NCBI GenBank assembly: GCA_003044455.1
Contig: POWY01000002.1
Location: 124,001 to 188,000, forward strand
Direction: 5' to 3'
Length of the DNA: 64,000 nucleotides
From: Neisseria bergeri
Lineage (GTDB): Bacteria; Pseudomonadota; Gammaproteobacteria; Burkholderiales; Neisseriaceae
Each line of letters opens with the position of its first letter. Position 1 is the stretch's first letter. Shown piece by piece: positions 18,635-29,659 of the stretch. The notes under the pieces are model-generated. The model had not been told where the DNA came from and did not search any database. It saw nothing but the letters and a program-made list of their open reading frames with translations. The position numbers were made by a program, and so were the translations under genes.

Positions 18635-19846
18635 ATGAACCAACTGAAACTTGCCGTTTCCGGTGCGCAGATTTTATTTGTGGCATTCGGCGCAATGGTG
18701 CTGGTTCCCCTGCTGACCGGTCTGAATCCGGCTCTTGCGCTTTTGGGCGCAGGCTTGGGAACGCTGCTGTTCCAAATCACAACCAAACGCAAAGTGCCGA
18801 TTTTTCTCGGCTCTTCGTTTGCCTTTATCGCGCCGATTATCTACTCCGTCGGCGAATGGGGGCTGCCTTCCACCATGTTCGGACTGTTTGCCGCCGGCTT
18901 TATGTATTTTGTGTTTGCCGCGCTGATCCGTTGGCGCGGACTGGCGGCGGTACACAAACTGCTGCCGCCGGTCGTCATCGGTCCCGTCATCATGGTTATC
19001 GGCCTGTCTGTTGCCGTGGCGGCAAGCAGCATGGCAATGGGTCAGGCGGACGGCAAACAGGTCATCGACTATACCGATTCGCTGATTCTTTCCGGCTTTA
19101 CCTTTGCCGTTACCGCCATCGTATCGGTTTTCGGCAGCAGGATGATGAAGCTGATCCCCATCTTGATCGGTGTCGCTTCGGGTTATGTTTTGGCACTGCT
19201 AATGGGACTGGTGGACACGGCAAGCATTGCACACGCACCCTGGTTCGCCGTTCCCCATTTTGAAACGCCGCAAGTCAACTGGCAGGCGGCACTGTTTATG
19301 CTGCCCGTTGCCGTCGCCCCCGCCATCGAACACATCGGCGGCATTATGGCAATCGGCAATGTGACGGGTAAAGACTATACGAAAGACCCCGGCTTGGACA
19401 AAACCCTTGCGGGCGACGGCTTGGGCGTGTGCCTTGCCGGTCTGATCGGCGGCCCGCCGGTTACAACCTACGGCGAAGTAACGGGTGCGGTGATGATTAC
19501 CAAAAACAGCAACCCCGTCATCATGACTTGGGCGGCGGTTTTTGCCGTCTGCATGGCGTTTTTCGGCAAATTCAATGCGTTTTTGGCCTCCATCCCGATG
19601 CCCGTGATGGGCGGCATTATGCTGCTGCTGTTCGGCACGATTGCTTCTTTGGGCATCAAAACCCTGATTGATGCCAAAGTCGATTTGATGCTGCCGAAAA
19701 ACCTGGTCATCGTCAGCTCGGTACTGACCACGGGTATCGGCGGTATGACACTCAAACTGGGCAGCTTCAGCTTTGCCGGCGTGGGCTTGTGCGCCGTACT
19801 TGCCATTGTGTTGAACAGCCTGCTGCCTGATTCAAAAGAATCCTGA
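18635..19846 (+). CDS. uraA: uracil permease, nucleobase:cation symporter-2 family
   Basis: Inner-membrane proton symporter for uracil (NCS2/NAT family). The 403 residues contain many hydrophobic spans. UraA-like blocks include GAMVLVPLLTGLNPALAL near the N-terminus, FLGSSFAFIAPI, APAIEHIGGIMA in place of the E. coli AEHVGH helix with its substrate-binding Glu, and TTYGEVTGAVMIT. The ATG at 18635 is chosen because the frame upstream has no membrane character. The protein begins closer to the first span than E. coli UraA (429 residues). Specificity for uracil rather than xanthine is by resemblance to UraA. Confidence 0.88.
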   Translation: MNQLKLAVSGAQILFVAFGAMVLVPLLTGLNPALALLGAGLGTLLFQITTKRKVPIFLGSSFAFIAPIIYSVGEWGLPSTMFGLFAAGFMYFVFAALIRWRGLAAVHKLLPPVVIGPVIMVIGLSVAVAASSMAMGQADGKQVIDYTDSLILSGFTFAVTAIVSVFGSRMMKLIPILIGVASGYVLALLMGLVDTASIAHAPWFAVPHFETPQVNWQAALFMLPVAVAPAIEHIGGIMAIGNVTGKDYTKDPGLDKTLAGDGLGVCLAGLIGGPPVTTYGEVTGAVMITKNSNPVIMTWAAVFAVCMAFFGKFNAFLASIPMPVMGGIMLLLFGTIASLGIKTLIDAKVDLMLPKNLVIVSSVLTTGIGGMTLKLGSFSFAGVGLCAVLAIVLNSLLPDSKES

Positions 19847-19860
19847 CCGCTGATATGGAA

Positions 19861-19893
19861 ATGCCGTCTGAACATCTTTCAGACGGCATTTTC
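19861..19893. terminator. bidirectional terminator after uraA
   Basis: ATGCCGTCTGAA (19861-19872) and TTCAGACGGCAT (19878-19889), 5-nt loop followed by T-rich sequence, between two convergent genes. Confidence 0.8.
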
Positions 19894-19897
19894 CGTT

Positions 19898-20380
19898 TTA
19901 TTTGAGATTTTGAATCAAAGAGCGCACAGTCCCGCCGTAATAAGCAGAAGACGTGCAATACACTGTTTCCAAAGCACATTGCCCCTGAACGCCGTATTTT
20001 TTGATGCACTGGTTGAGTGCGACCTGATGAACGCTCGTAAAACGCGGAGAAGTAATCACGACGGCGTTGTCGGCACGCAGCGCACCTTCTGCTTTCGGAT
20101 ATGCCAACGCAACACAGGTATTGCTCAAGGATACGACAGAGCGGCATCCGGTCGGCTCGTCTTCGGCAATGCCCGCAAGCGTGTCTTGACCTTTGCAAAA
20201 GGCCTCCAACTCGGCAAACGCTTCGCTTTTCGTCGAATCTTCTTTTGTGGTTTTAACCTGCAAAACATCGTTTGCATCCTGCGGATTCTGCCAAACGGCG
20301 AGATAGCCGTAAGTATCGGCAGCCCGTGCCGCCGCAGTCATCAGGCATAGTGCCGATACTGCCAGTATCTTTTTCATCAT
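19898..20380 (-). CDS. secreted DUF4189-domain protein
   Basis: A 160-residue protein with an N-terminal signal peptide (KKILAVSALCLMTAAARA, cleavage after about residue 20). The mature part has the look of DUF4189: it begins TYGYLAVWQN and contains TCVALAYPK and several cysteines that could form disulfides in the periplasm or outside the cell. The function of the domain is not known to me. Two adjoining ATGs (20380, 20377) are possible starts. It ends at the terminator shared with uraA. Confidence 0.7.
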   Translation of the reverse strand: MMKKILAVSALCLMTAAARAADTYGYLAVWQNPQDANDVLQVKTTKEDSTKSEAFAELEAFCKGQDTLAGIAEDEPTGCRSVVSLSNTCVALAYPKAEGALRADNAVVITSPRFTSVHQVALNQCIKKYGVQGQCALETVYCTSSAYYGGTVRSLIQNLK

Positions 20381-20538
20381 GATAAATTCCCGACGGTTCG
20401 TCCAAATTCTGTCGCATTATAAACAAAAAGACAGAATACATCCCTGCTTTGCCGGTTTAGCCTTCCGAAACGGATTGCCGTTTACGGCAGGCATCCGCAT
20501 ACCGCACGCCCCATGTATACCCCATAATAACACTTCAA

Positions 20539-20550
20539 ATGCCGTCTGAA
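20539..20550 (+). repeat. single uptake sequence upstream of the pirin remnant
   Basis: One full ATGCCGTCTGAA, unpaired, 41 bp before the broken pirin frame. Confidence 0.9.
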
Positions 20551-20590
20551 AAAGCGTTCAAGAGGCATAACACTAAAAAAGGAATACATC

Positions 20591-21180
20591 ATGAAAAATG
20601 TCAGACAAACCTACCGTAACGACAGGCAACACCGGGTAGGCGACGGCTTCCCTGTCCGGTCTCTGTTTTCCCACATGGGCGACGACAGGGGAACGAATCC
20701 GTTTTTAATGCTCGACTATGTCGTACCTTATGAACTTGCACCCAATCCGAACCGCCCCCCGAGGTGTCTCCCCCCCACAAAGATTTTAAAACCGTAACCA
20801 TCGCCTATCGCGGCGAAGCCGCACACCGCGACTCAAGCGGCTGAGGCGGTGTGCAATGGATGACTGCCGATTCGGGCATCATCCATGAAGAATTCCATTC
20901 CGAATGCTTCAACAAAACAGGCGGGCTTTTTAAAATGGTGCAGCTTGGGGTCAATCTGCCCACCGATACAAGAACACTCCGCCCCGCTACCTACACCTTG
21001 CCAAAGCCGCCATTCCCGTTGCGGCGATTCCCGAAGGTGCAGGAAGTTTGCGGCTGATCGCCGGAAAATACGAGGAAGAAAAAGGAACAGCCAAAACCTT
21101 TACGGAAATGAACGTTTGGGACATCGCCATTCATGCAAATAAGGAAACCGCTTTGACCGTTCCCGAAACGCACAACCTGT
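20591..21180 (+). pseudogene. pirin-family gene, broken by frameshifts, a stop and 3' truncation
   Basis: Pieces of one pirin (cupin-fold, iron-binding quercetinase-like) can be read in succession: GDGFPVRSLFSHMGDDRGTN in the first frame, then HKDFKTVTIAYRGEAAHRDS, then GGVQWMTADSGIIHEEFHSE and, in a third frame, GAGSLRLIAGKYEEEKG. Defects: frame changes in the C-rich tract at about 20752-20777, an in-frame TGA at 20842 (AGCGGCTGAGGC), and another shift near 20970. Homology stops at about 21180, where the remnant of an unrelated adhesin gene begins on the other strand, so the C-terminal half is missing. No functional protein is expected. Confidence 0.85.
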
Positions 21181-22440
21181 CTCAAGATTGCCAAGTTTCG
21201 GATTCAGCGAAATTTCGATATGGTCTGCCTTCTCTTCGACACGGATGTTGCCTCTGCCGTCTGAAGCCACCTTAACCGATTTTCCGGGTGAACCGTCCTG
21301 ACCGGATTCACCTTTATCGCCCTTATCACCTTTTTTCACCCTTCAATGCAGCAGCAAAATCGGCTTCGGTTTTGCCGGTATTGCCCTGCAGTTCTCTCCA
21401 AATTTCGAACGCCGACTTGCCGTCTGCACCCTCGTCGCATTTATCGCCCTTATCCCCTTTAAAATCAGGATTATTTTTCAGGTCGTCTTTACCGAGGATA
21501 ACGATGGTTTTGTCGGTATCCGTTGTATCGGATTCGGTTTTCAAGCCGTCTTTAAACTCATAAAACTTGTTGAAGACGGTTTTAAAGTTGTTTTCCGTTG
21601 CCACTTCGCTGCTGCCGGCTTTCAACGTTACCAATTCTTGAACGGCAGCATCATCAGCAGTAACGTTATTGCCGCCGATCAAATCATCTTGGGTTTGAGC
21701 CGCACTTTTCAGCAGATCGTACCCCCAAACATTACCGGCAACCGAGGTTTTGGAATGTGAACCCAACGCTGATCCGCCTTCTGCGGTAGCGGTGCTGCCT
21801 GTGCCGAAAGCACTTGCGTGTTCGCCGCCTGCACGTGATTTGTAACCGATTGCGTTAGCAAAATCGCCTTTGTACGGGCGGATAAACCGATGGCAATGCC
21901 ACCGCTTTCTTTGGTTGCTCTTGAGCTTGCACCGACAGCAACGGTATTTTTGCCACCGGTATTGGCACCGTTACCACCGCTACGGCGTTTTCAGCCGAAA
22001 CAGTGGCATCAGTACCCAATGCCATCACATTGTCAGCATCTTTTTACATTGGCACTTTTACCCAATACGACGGCACTTTCCGAGTTTTTTACTTCGGAGA
22101 ACGCACCTGCTGCAACGCCGTTTTCAGATAAAACCGTCGACGTTGAACCGATTGCACCCCTCTATTGGCATTTGTTGCATTTGTGCTTCGACCAAACGCA
22201 ACGGCATTTTGTGAATTTTCGATTTTAAAGAGCAGACCGAATGCAACCGAATTTGCACTTTTTGTAATGGTCGCACTATTACCCAACAAAAGGCTGCTGT
22301 CAGATTTATCGTCAATGGTTGAGTTCGGATCCAATACCGTACTTCTAATCGAGTTGGACTTGCTGACATTACCGATAGCAATGGCAAATCCGCCCGTGGC
22401 TTCTGTTTCCGCCTTTCATGCAAACATCTTATCAGAGGCT
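21181..22440 (-). pseudogene. trimeric autotransporter adhesin, decayed, both ends missing
   Basis: Reading on the minus strand and changing frame several times gives a YadA-like head: GGFAIAIGNVSKSNSI, SANSVAFGLLFKIENSQNAV, ESGGIAIGLSART, GGEHASAFGTGSTATAEGGS. Then comes a neck-like part (NVWGYDLLKSAAQTQDDLIG) and a collagen-like stretch with GDKGDK, ADGKSAFEIWRELQGNTGKT and GESGQDGSPGKS. Breaks lie near 22142, 22055, 21975, 21858 and 21325; the last is an added A in an A run. No signal peptide exists at the 22440 end, and the stalk and membrane anchor are missing at the 21181 end, where it abuts the pirin remnant. A surface adhesin once stood here. Confidence 0.82.
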
Positions 22441-22478
22441 TAAACCGGCAGGGCGTATTGTTTGATAAGCGTTTGCGT

Positions 22479-22484
22479 TATAAT
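22479..22484 (+). promoter_or_regulatory. candidate -10 box of pssA
   Basis: TATAAT 40 bp before the pssA start, with TTGTTT about 15 bp upstream as a poor -35. Confidence 0.35.
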
Positions 22485-22523
22485 CCGAACATCAATTCTC
22501 CACGTCCGTGAGACACTTCAACT

Positions 22524-23270
22524 ATGGAAATCCCGCCAAACACCCCGCAACGCTCTCTGCGTCAAAACAGTATTTACCTGCTACCTAACTCCTTTACCAT
22601 CGCCGCGCTGTTTTCCGCGTTTTACGCAATCACCCAATCCATGCACGGACGTTATGAAACCGCCGCCATCGCGGTATTCATCTCCATGCTGCTGGACGGC
22701 ATGGACGGGCGCGTGGCGCGGCTGACCAACAGCCAAAGCGCGTTCGGGGAGCAGCTCGACAGCCTTGCCGACATGGTCAGCTTCGGCGTTGCCCCCGCGC
22801 TGATTGCCTATAAATGGCAGCTTTGGCAGTTCGGCAAAATCGGTTATTCCGTCGCCTTCATCTACTGCGCCTGCGCCGCCCTGCGCCTCGCGCTGTTCAA
22901 CACGCTTATCGGCAAGGTGGATAAACGCTGGTTTATCGGCGTGCCCAGTCCGACTGCCGCCGCGCTGATTGTCGGGCTGATTTGGGTCAACCACAGCGTC
23001 GAAAAATTCCCCGCCGTCCACTGGTGGGCATTGGGCATCACACTGTTTGCCGGCCTGTCGATGATTGTCCAAATCCCTTTTTGGAGTTTTAAAGAAATCA
23101 ACATCCGCAGACAAGTCCCCTTTGTCGGAATGCTGCTTGCCGTTTTGCTGCTGCTTCTGATTACTTGGGAGCCGTCTCTTGTCCTCTTCCTGTTCTTCTT
23201 CGGATACAGCCTCTCCGGCTACATTATGGCGGCACGCCGATTTTGGAAAAAATACAGAAAGGCAGATTAA
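22524..23270 (+). CDS. pssA: CDP-diacylglycerol-serine O-phosphatidyltransferase
   Basis: Membrane enzyme that makes phosphatidylserine, the precursor of phosphatidylethanolamine, the main Neisseria phospholipid. It has the CDP-alcohol phosphotransferase signature DGMDGRVARLT...GEQLDSLADMVSFG with all the metal-binding aspartates, near residues 58-90. The 248 residues contain about six to eight hydrophobic spans. It is the integral-membrane (Bacillus type) enzyme, not the E. coli phospholipase-D-like type. Its stop codon TAA is directly followed by the ATG of the next gene, so the two are co-translated. Confidence 0.94.
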   Translation: MEIPPNTPQRSLRQNSIYLLPNSFTIAALFSAFYAITQSMHGRYETAAIAVFISMLLDGMDGRVARLTNSQSAFGEQLDSLADMVSFGVAPALIAYKWQLWQFGKIGYSVAFIYCACAALRLALFNTLIGKVDKRWFIGVPSPTAAALIVGLIWVNHSVEKFPAVHWWALGITLFAGLSMIVQIPFWSFKEINIRRQVPFVGMLLAVLLLLLITWEPSLVLFLFFFGYSLSGYIMAARRFWKKYRKAD

Positions 23271-24077
23271 ATGTGGCATTGGGACATTATCTTAATCCTG
23301 CTTGCCGTAGGCAGTGCGGCAGGTTTTATCGCCGGCCTGTTCGGCGTAGGCGGCGGCACGCTGATTGTCCCTGTCGTTTTATGGGTGCTTGATTTGCAGG
23401 GTTTGGCACAACATCCTTACGCGCAACACCTCGCCGTTGGCACATCCTTCGCCGTCATGGTCTTCACCGCCTTTTCCAGTATGTTGGGGCAGCACAAAAA
23501 ACGGGCGGTCGACTGGAAAACCGTATTTGCGATGATGCCGGGTATGATATTCGGCGTATTCGCGGGCGCACTCTCCGCAAAATATATCCCCGCGTTCGGG
23601 CTTCAAATTTTCTTCATCCTGTTTTTAACCGCCGTCGCATTCAAAACACTGCATACCGGCCCTCAGACGGCATCACGCCCGTTGCCCAAGCTGCCTGGGC
23701 TGACTGTGGTTTCCACACTGTTCGGCGCAATGTCGAGCTGGGTCGGTATAGGCGGCGGTTCACTTTCCGTCCCCTTCTTAATCCACTGCGGCTTCCCCGC
23801 CCATAAAGCCATCGGTACATCATCCGGCCTTGCCTGGCCGATTGCACTATCCGGCGCAATATCGTATCTGGTCAACAGCCTGAATATTGCAGGATTACCC
23901 GAAGGGTCGCTGGGCTTCCTTTACCTGCCCGCCATTGCCGTCCTCAGCGCGGCAACCATTGCCTTTGCCCCGCTCGGTGTCAAAACCGCCCACAAACTTT
24001 CTTCTGCCAAACTCAAAAAATCCTTCGGCATTATGTTGCTTTTGATTGCCGGAAAAATGCTGTACAACCTGCTTTAA
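23271..24077 (+). CDS. TSUP-family permease (TauE/SafE-like)
   Basis: A 268-residue inner-membrane protein with about eight spans in two related halves. Each half carries the TSUP motif: AGLFGVGGGTLIVPVVLWVL near residue 20 and SSWVGIGGGSLSVPFLIHCG in the second half. The family exports or imports sulfite, sulfonates or other small anions; the substrate here is unknown. ATG follows the pssA TAA without a gap. An uptake core falls in frame and encodes PQTASRPL in the loop between the two halves. Confidence 0.88.
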   Translation: MWHWDIILILLAVGSAAGFIAGLFGVGGGTLIVPVVLWVLDLQGLAQHPYAQHLAVGTSFAVMVFTAFSSMLGQHKKRAVDWKTVFAMMPGMIFGVFAGALSAKYIPAFGLQIFFILFLTAVAFKTLHTGPQTASRPLPKLPGLTVVSTLFGAMSSWVGIGGGSLSVPFLIHCGFPAHKAIGTSSGLAWPIALSGAISYLVNSLNIAGLPEGSLGFLYLPAIAVLSAATIAFAPLGVKTAHKLSSAKLKKSFGIMLLLIAGKMLYNLL

Positions 24078-24115
24078 AACACACGAAAAAACCTTTTTAC
24101 CGTTTGCACAAGCAA

Positions 24116-24364
24116 TTAATCAGAATAAAGCTGCCCTGCCTCCTGTTCCGACAAGAGAACAGACAACCTGACCGTGCGCCCGACTTTTGCCCTTAACTTC
24201 TTCTGCCCACAGATTCTATTGCCTTTTTCCAAACTGCCGATTTCCCTGCCTTCACGTCCGAAGGCATCGGCGCATCGCCTGCCGTGCCGATTCCACGCGA
24301 TGCGGCCGCCTCCCAAACGGCATTTCCGCCATAATGACCGGCATACAAGCCACAACCTTTGCAA
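24116..24364 (-). pseudogene. possible gene remnant with a CopG/MobC-like tail
   Basis: 82 codons on the minus strand; the C-terminal half (KLRAKVGRTVRLSVLLSEQE) looks protein-like, the N-terminal half does not. No ribosome site was found. It could be a chance frame. Confidence 0.25.
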
Positions 24365-24724
24365 TCATATAAGTTATTAAATTTTTAGGATGTATTTTAA
24401 CAATCCGTTGATTTCAACTGTTTGCAAGGGAAAAGACCATGGTTTTCGGTCAGTCAGGAAGTTATCCTATTGAATATTCTAAAACGAAGTATGCTTACCA
24501 GCACAATATTGAAACATAGCCAAATTTTATGCCCGCTACCATTTTCAAAATAAATAAGCCTCTGATTTTCCTACTTTTCTCAAAATTAGAAAAGTTTTTG
24601 TCAATTGAATATTTTTTAGCGCATTTTATGCATCAAATTTCGTTAACAAACTATTTCTGCAAAGATTTCAGGCAAATAAAAACAACCATCCCGATTTTTG
24701 CAGAACATACGGAAAACAAAAAAA

Positions 24725-24773
24725 ATGCCGTCTGAAACCACATTCCGATAATCGGCAGGGTTTCAGACGGCAT
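24725..24773. terminator. inverted DUS pair after rplI
   Basis: ATGCCGTCTGAA (24725-24736) and TTCAGACGGCAT (24762-24773); the loop itself contains the small dyad CCGATAATCGG. Downstream of the rpsF-priB-rpsR-rplI operon, with an A run (T run on the minus strand) beyond it. Confidence 0.75.
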
Positions 24774-24787
24774 TCTGATAATTTCAA

Positions 24788-25240
24788 TTACTCGACTGCG
24801 GCAACGACGGCAACGGTAATTTTAGCAACGGCATCAGTGTGCAAAGCCACTTCCACTTCGTACTCGCCAACGGCTTTCAGAGGACCGTTTGGCAGGCGTA
24901 CATTTGCTTTCACAGCTTCGATACCGGCAGCAACGATTGCAGCTGCAATGTCAGCATTGGTAACGGAACCGAACAGACGACCGTCCACACCGGCTTTTTG
25001 GGCAACGGTAATGGTTTGACCATCCAATTTTTCCTGACGGGCTTGGGCATCTGCCAAAATTTCAGCCTGTTTGGCTTCCAATTCGGCGCGGCGTGCTTCA
25101 AACTCTTTCATGTTTGCTTCAGTAGCACGTTTTGCCTTACCGGCAGGAATCAAGAAGTTGCGGGCATAACCGTTTTTAACGGTTACGATGTCGCCCAAGT
25201 TGCCCAGACCGCCGATTTTTTCTAACAGAATAATTTGCAT
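24788..25240 (-). CDS. rplI: 50S ribosomal protein L9
   Basis: 150 residues, full length. N-terminal rRNA-binding domain ([20 protein letters not shown]), long connecting helix, C-terminal domain. Last gene of the rpsF-priB-rpsR-rplI operon, 16 bp after rpsR. Confidence 0.97.
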   Translation of the reverse strand: MQIILLEKIGGLGNLGDIVTVKNGYARNFLIPAGKAKRATEANMKEFEARRAELEAKQAEILADAQARQEKLDGQTITVAQKAGVDGRLFGSVTNADIAAAIVAAGIEAVKANVRLPNGPLKAVGEYEVEVALHTDAVAKITVAVVAAVE

Positions 25241-25256
25241 GATTCAATCTCCAAAA

Positions 25257-25487
25257 TTATTTGTGTTGGTCGGTGTAAGGCAGCAGAGCCAGGAAGCGCG
25301 CGCGTTTTACGGCAACAGCCAATTGGCGTTGGTAGAATGCCTTCGTTCCTGTAATGCGGGCAGGAATGATTTTACCGTTTTCAGAGATAAAGTCTTTCAG
25401 CAAATCAACTTGTTTGTAATCGACTTCTTGGATTTTTTCAGCCGTGAAACGGCAGAATTTTCTACGTTTGAATGATTGACGAGCCAT
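25257..25487 (-). CDS. rpsR: 30S ribosomal protein S18
   Basis: 76 residues, full length; contains KRRKFCRF, the [15 protein letters not shown]-type core (here [12 protein letters not shown]) and [14 protein letters not shown]18 pairs with S6, encoded upstream in the same operon. Confidence 0.97.
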
Positions 25488-25493
25488 TGTCGT

Positions 25494-25796
25494 TTAACCT
25501 TTATATTCTTTAATATTTTGTATTCTGATCATCGGCATCAGGGAACGTCTGCTTTTTTGAGCTAAAAAACCTTCGACGTGAACATATACACCTTGCCGAT
25601 ACTGCCACTCTTCCGCCTGCCTGCCTAAAATCCGTGCCAGAATTTCCAATTGGACAAGACATTGCTGTCCATTTTCTTTCTGCCATGATTCATGCTTTAA
25701 GATAATATCTAAGACAGAGATTCCGGCAGGCGTATATCGAATAGGGAAAACCTTTTCAATTAACGCGACAAGCGAAACAAGATTATTGAATCCCAA
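25494..25796 (-). CDS. priB: primosomal replication protein N (PriB)
   Basis: Single-strand-DNA-binding OB-fold protein that helps PriA reload the replication fork after damage. 100 residues, the same length as gonococcal PriB, sharing its ending [16 protein letters not shown] with slight differences. The start codon is TTG (25796), directly after the rpsF TAA with no gap, so translation is probably coupled and kept lower than that of the ribosomal proteins. 6 bp separate it from rpsR. Confidence 0.94.
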   Translation of the reverse strand: MGFNNLVSLVALIEKVFPIRYTPAGISVLDIILKHESWQKENGQQCLVQLEILARILGRQAEEWQYRQGVYVHVEGFLAQKSRRSLMPMIRIQNIKEYKG

Positions 25797-26165
25797 TTAT
25801 TGGGCAGCCGCTTCTTCAGACGCACCGCTCAGCAGGTTCTTAGCCTTTTCACCACCCAACATAGGGGATGCTTCGGTAACGGCGTGTTTGGTTTTGATGG
25901 TCAGATGACGCAATACCGCATCATTGAAACGGAACGCGGTTTCCAACTCCTCAACAACTTCGGGAGTGGTTTCAATATTCATCAAAACATAATGTGCTTT
26001 ATGGATTTTGTTAATCGGGTAAGCCAGTTGGCGGCGACCCCAATCTTCCAGACGGTGAATCTTACCGTTTGCCTCGGTAATCATGGTTTTGTAACGCTCA
26101 ACCATAGCGGGCACTTGCTCGCTTTGATCAGGATGAACGATAAACACGATCTCGTAATGACGCAT
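25797..26165 (-). CDS. rpsF: 30S ribosomal protein S6
   Basis: 122 residues; starts [19 protein letters not shown], and contains the RNA-binding strand [17 protein letters not shown]. First gene of the operon; in many bacteria the S6:S18 complex represses it through the leader RNA. AGGAGAT precedes the ATG. Confidence 0.97.
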   Translation of the reverse strand: MRHYEIVFIVHPDQSEQVPAMVERYKTMITEANGKIHRLEDWGRRQLAYPINKIHKAHYVLMNIETTPEVVEELETAFRFNDAVLRHLTIKTKHAVTEASPMLGGEKAKNLLSGASEEAAAQ

Positions 26166-26192
26166 GTTATCTCCTTATGGATGGTAAAAACA

Positions 26193-26219
26193 GCCTTCTG
26201 CCATGCGAAAGCAGAAGGC
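26193..26219 (-). promoter_or_regulatory. leader hairpin of the rpsF operon
   Basis: Perfect 9-bp stem GCCTTCTGC / GCAGAAGGC with a 9-nt loop, between the promoter and the rpsF ribosome site. Its place suits an S6:S18 autoregulatory element, but I do not see the CCG-containing bulge described for that motif, so this is only a candidate. Confidence 0.45.
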
Positions 26220-26237
26220 AAGGTTTAAAGAAGCGGC

Positions 26238-26266
26238 ATTATATTGGGGTTTTCCGACGGAATCAA
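26238..26266 (-). promoter_or_regulatory. sigma-70 promoter of the rpsF operon
   Basis: On the minus strand: TTGATT (-35, 26266-26261), 17-bp spacer, TATAAT (-10, 26243-26238). Transcription would start near 26231, giving a leader of about 65 nt that includes the hairpin at 26193-26219. Confidence 0.75.
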
Positions 26267-26308
26267 GGATTTAGTACGAAAAACTTGCATTCCGCCGAAA
26301 ATTTCGGT

Positions 26309-26320
26309 TTCAGACGGCAT
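26309..26320 (-). repeat. single uptake sequence after trxB
   Basis: TTCAGACGGCAT abuts the end of the trxB stop codon. Unpaired. Confidence 0.85.
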
Positions 26321-27289
<969 letters not shown>

Positions 27290-27350
27290 TCAAGTTTTCG
27301 GATTCTACTCGAATTATCGGCGCGTTTGAGAAATTTCGACCATACGGGCG

Positions 27351-27387
27351 TTCAGACGGCATCCCGCAACCTTGACCGCCGTCTGAA
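27351..27387 (+). promoter_or_regulatory. inverted DUS pair in the copA leader
   Basis: TTCAGACGGC (27351-27360) and GCCGTCTGAA (27378-27387) are complements 22 bp before the copA start. Here the pair is upstream of a gene, between two divergent genes, so it cannot be an ordinary terminator; it may form a hairpin in the copA leader. Confidence 0.5.
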
Positions 27388-27409
27388 CATCAAAGAAGGA
27401 ATCAAACTT

Positions 27410-29572
<2,163 letters not shown>

Positions 29573-29659
29573 CCGCATATAACTACCCGACAGCTTTTCC
29601 GAACGGATAAGGCTGCCGCTGCCGATATGCCGTCTGAAGCCGTTTTTCAAATGATTGAT

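Larger units (their letters stand above)
24078..24787. other. 710-bp intergenic region
   Basis: No recognised gene. The pssA-side half has higher GC and, on the minus strand, a frame (24116-24364) ending in RTVRLSVLLSEQEAGQL, which has the flavour of a small DNA-binding or mobilisation protein tail but no good start. The second half (about 24380-24720) is AT-rich and without visible structure, ending at a DUS pair that terminates the rplI operon. Confidence 0.5.

Noticed and set aside
29627-29659. Upstream start for uvrC giving an N-terminal MPSEA peptide
   Set aside because: The ATG belongs to an uptake sequence, has no ribosome site, and the extension has no counterpart in UvrC proteins. 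The same reason rejects MPSE-type starts for uvrB and the DUF1963 gene.
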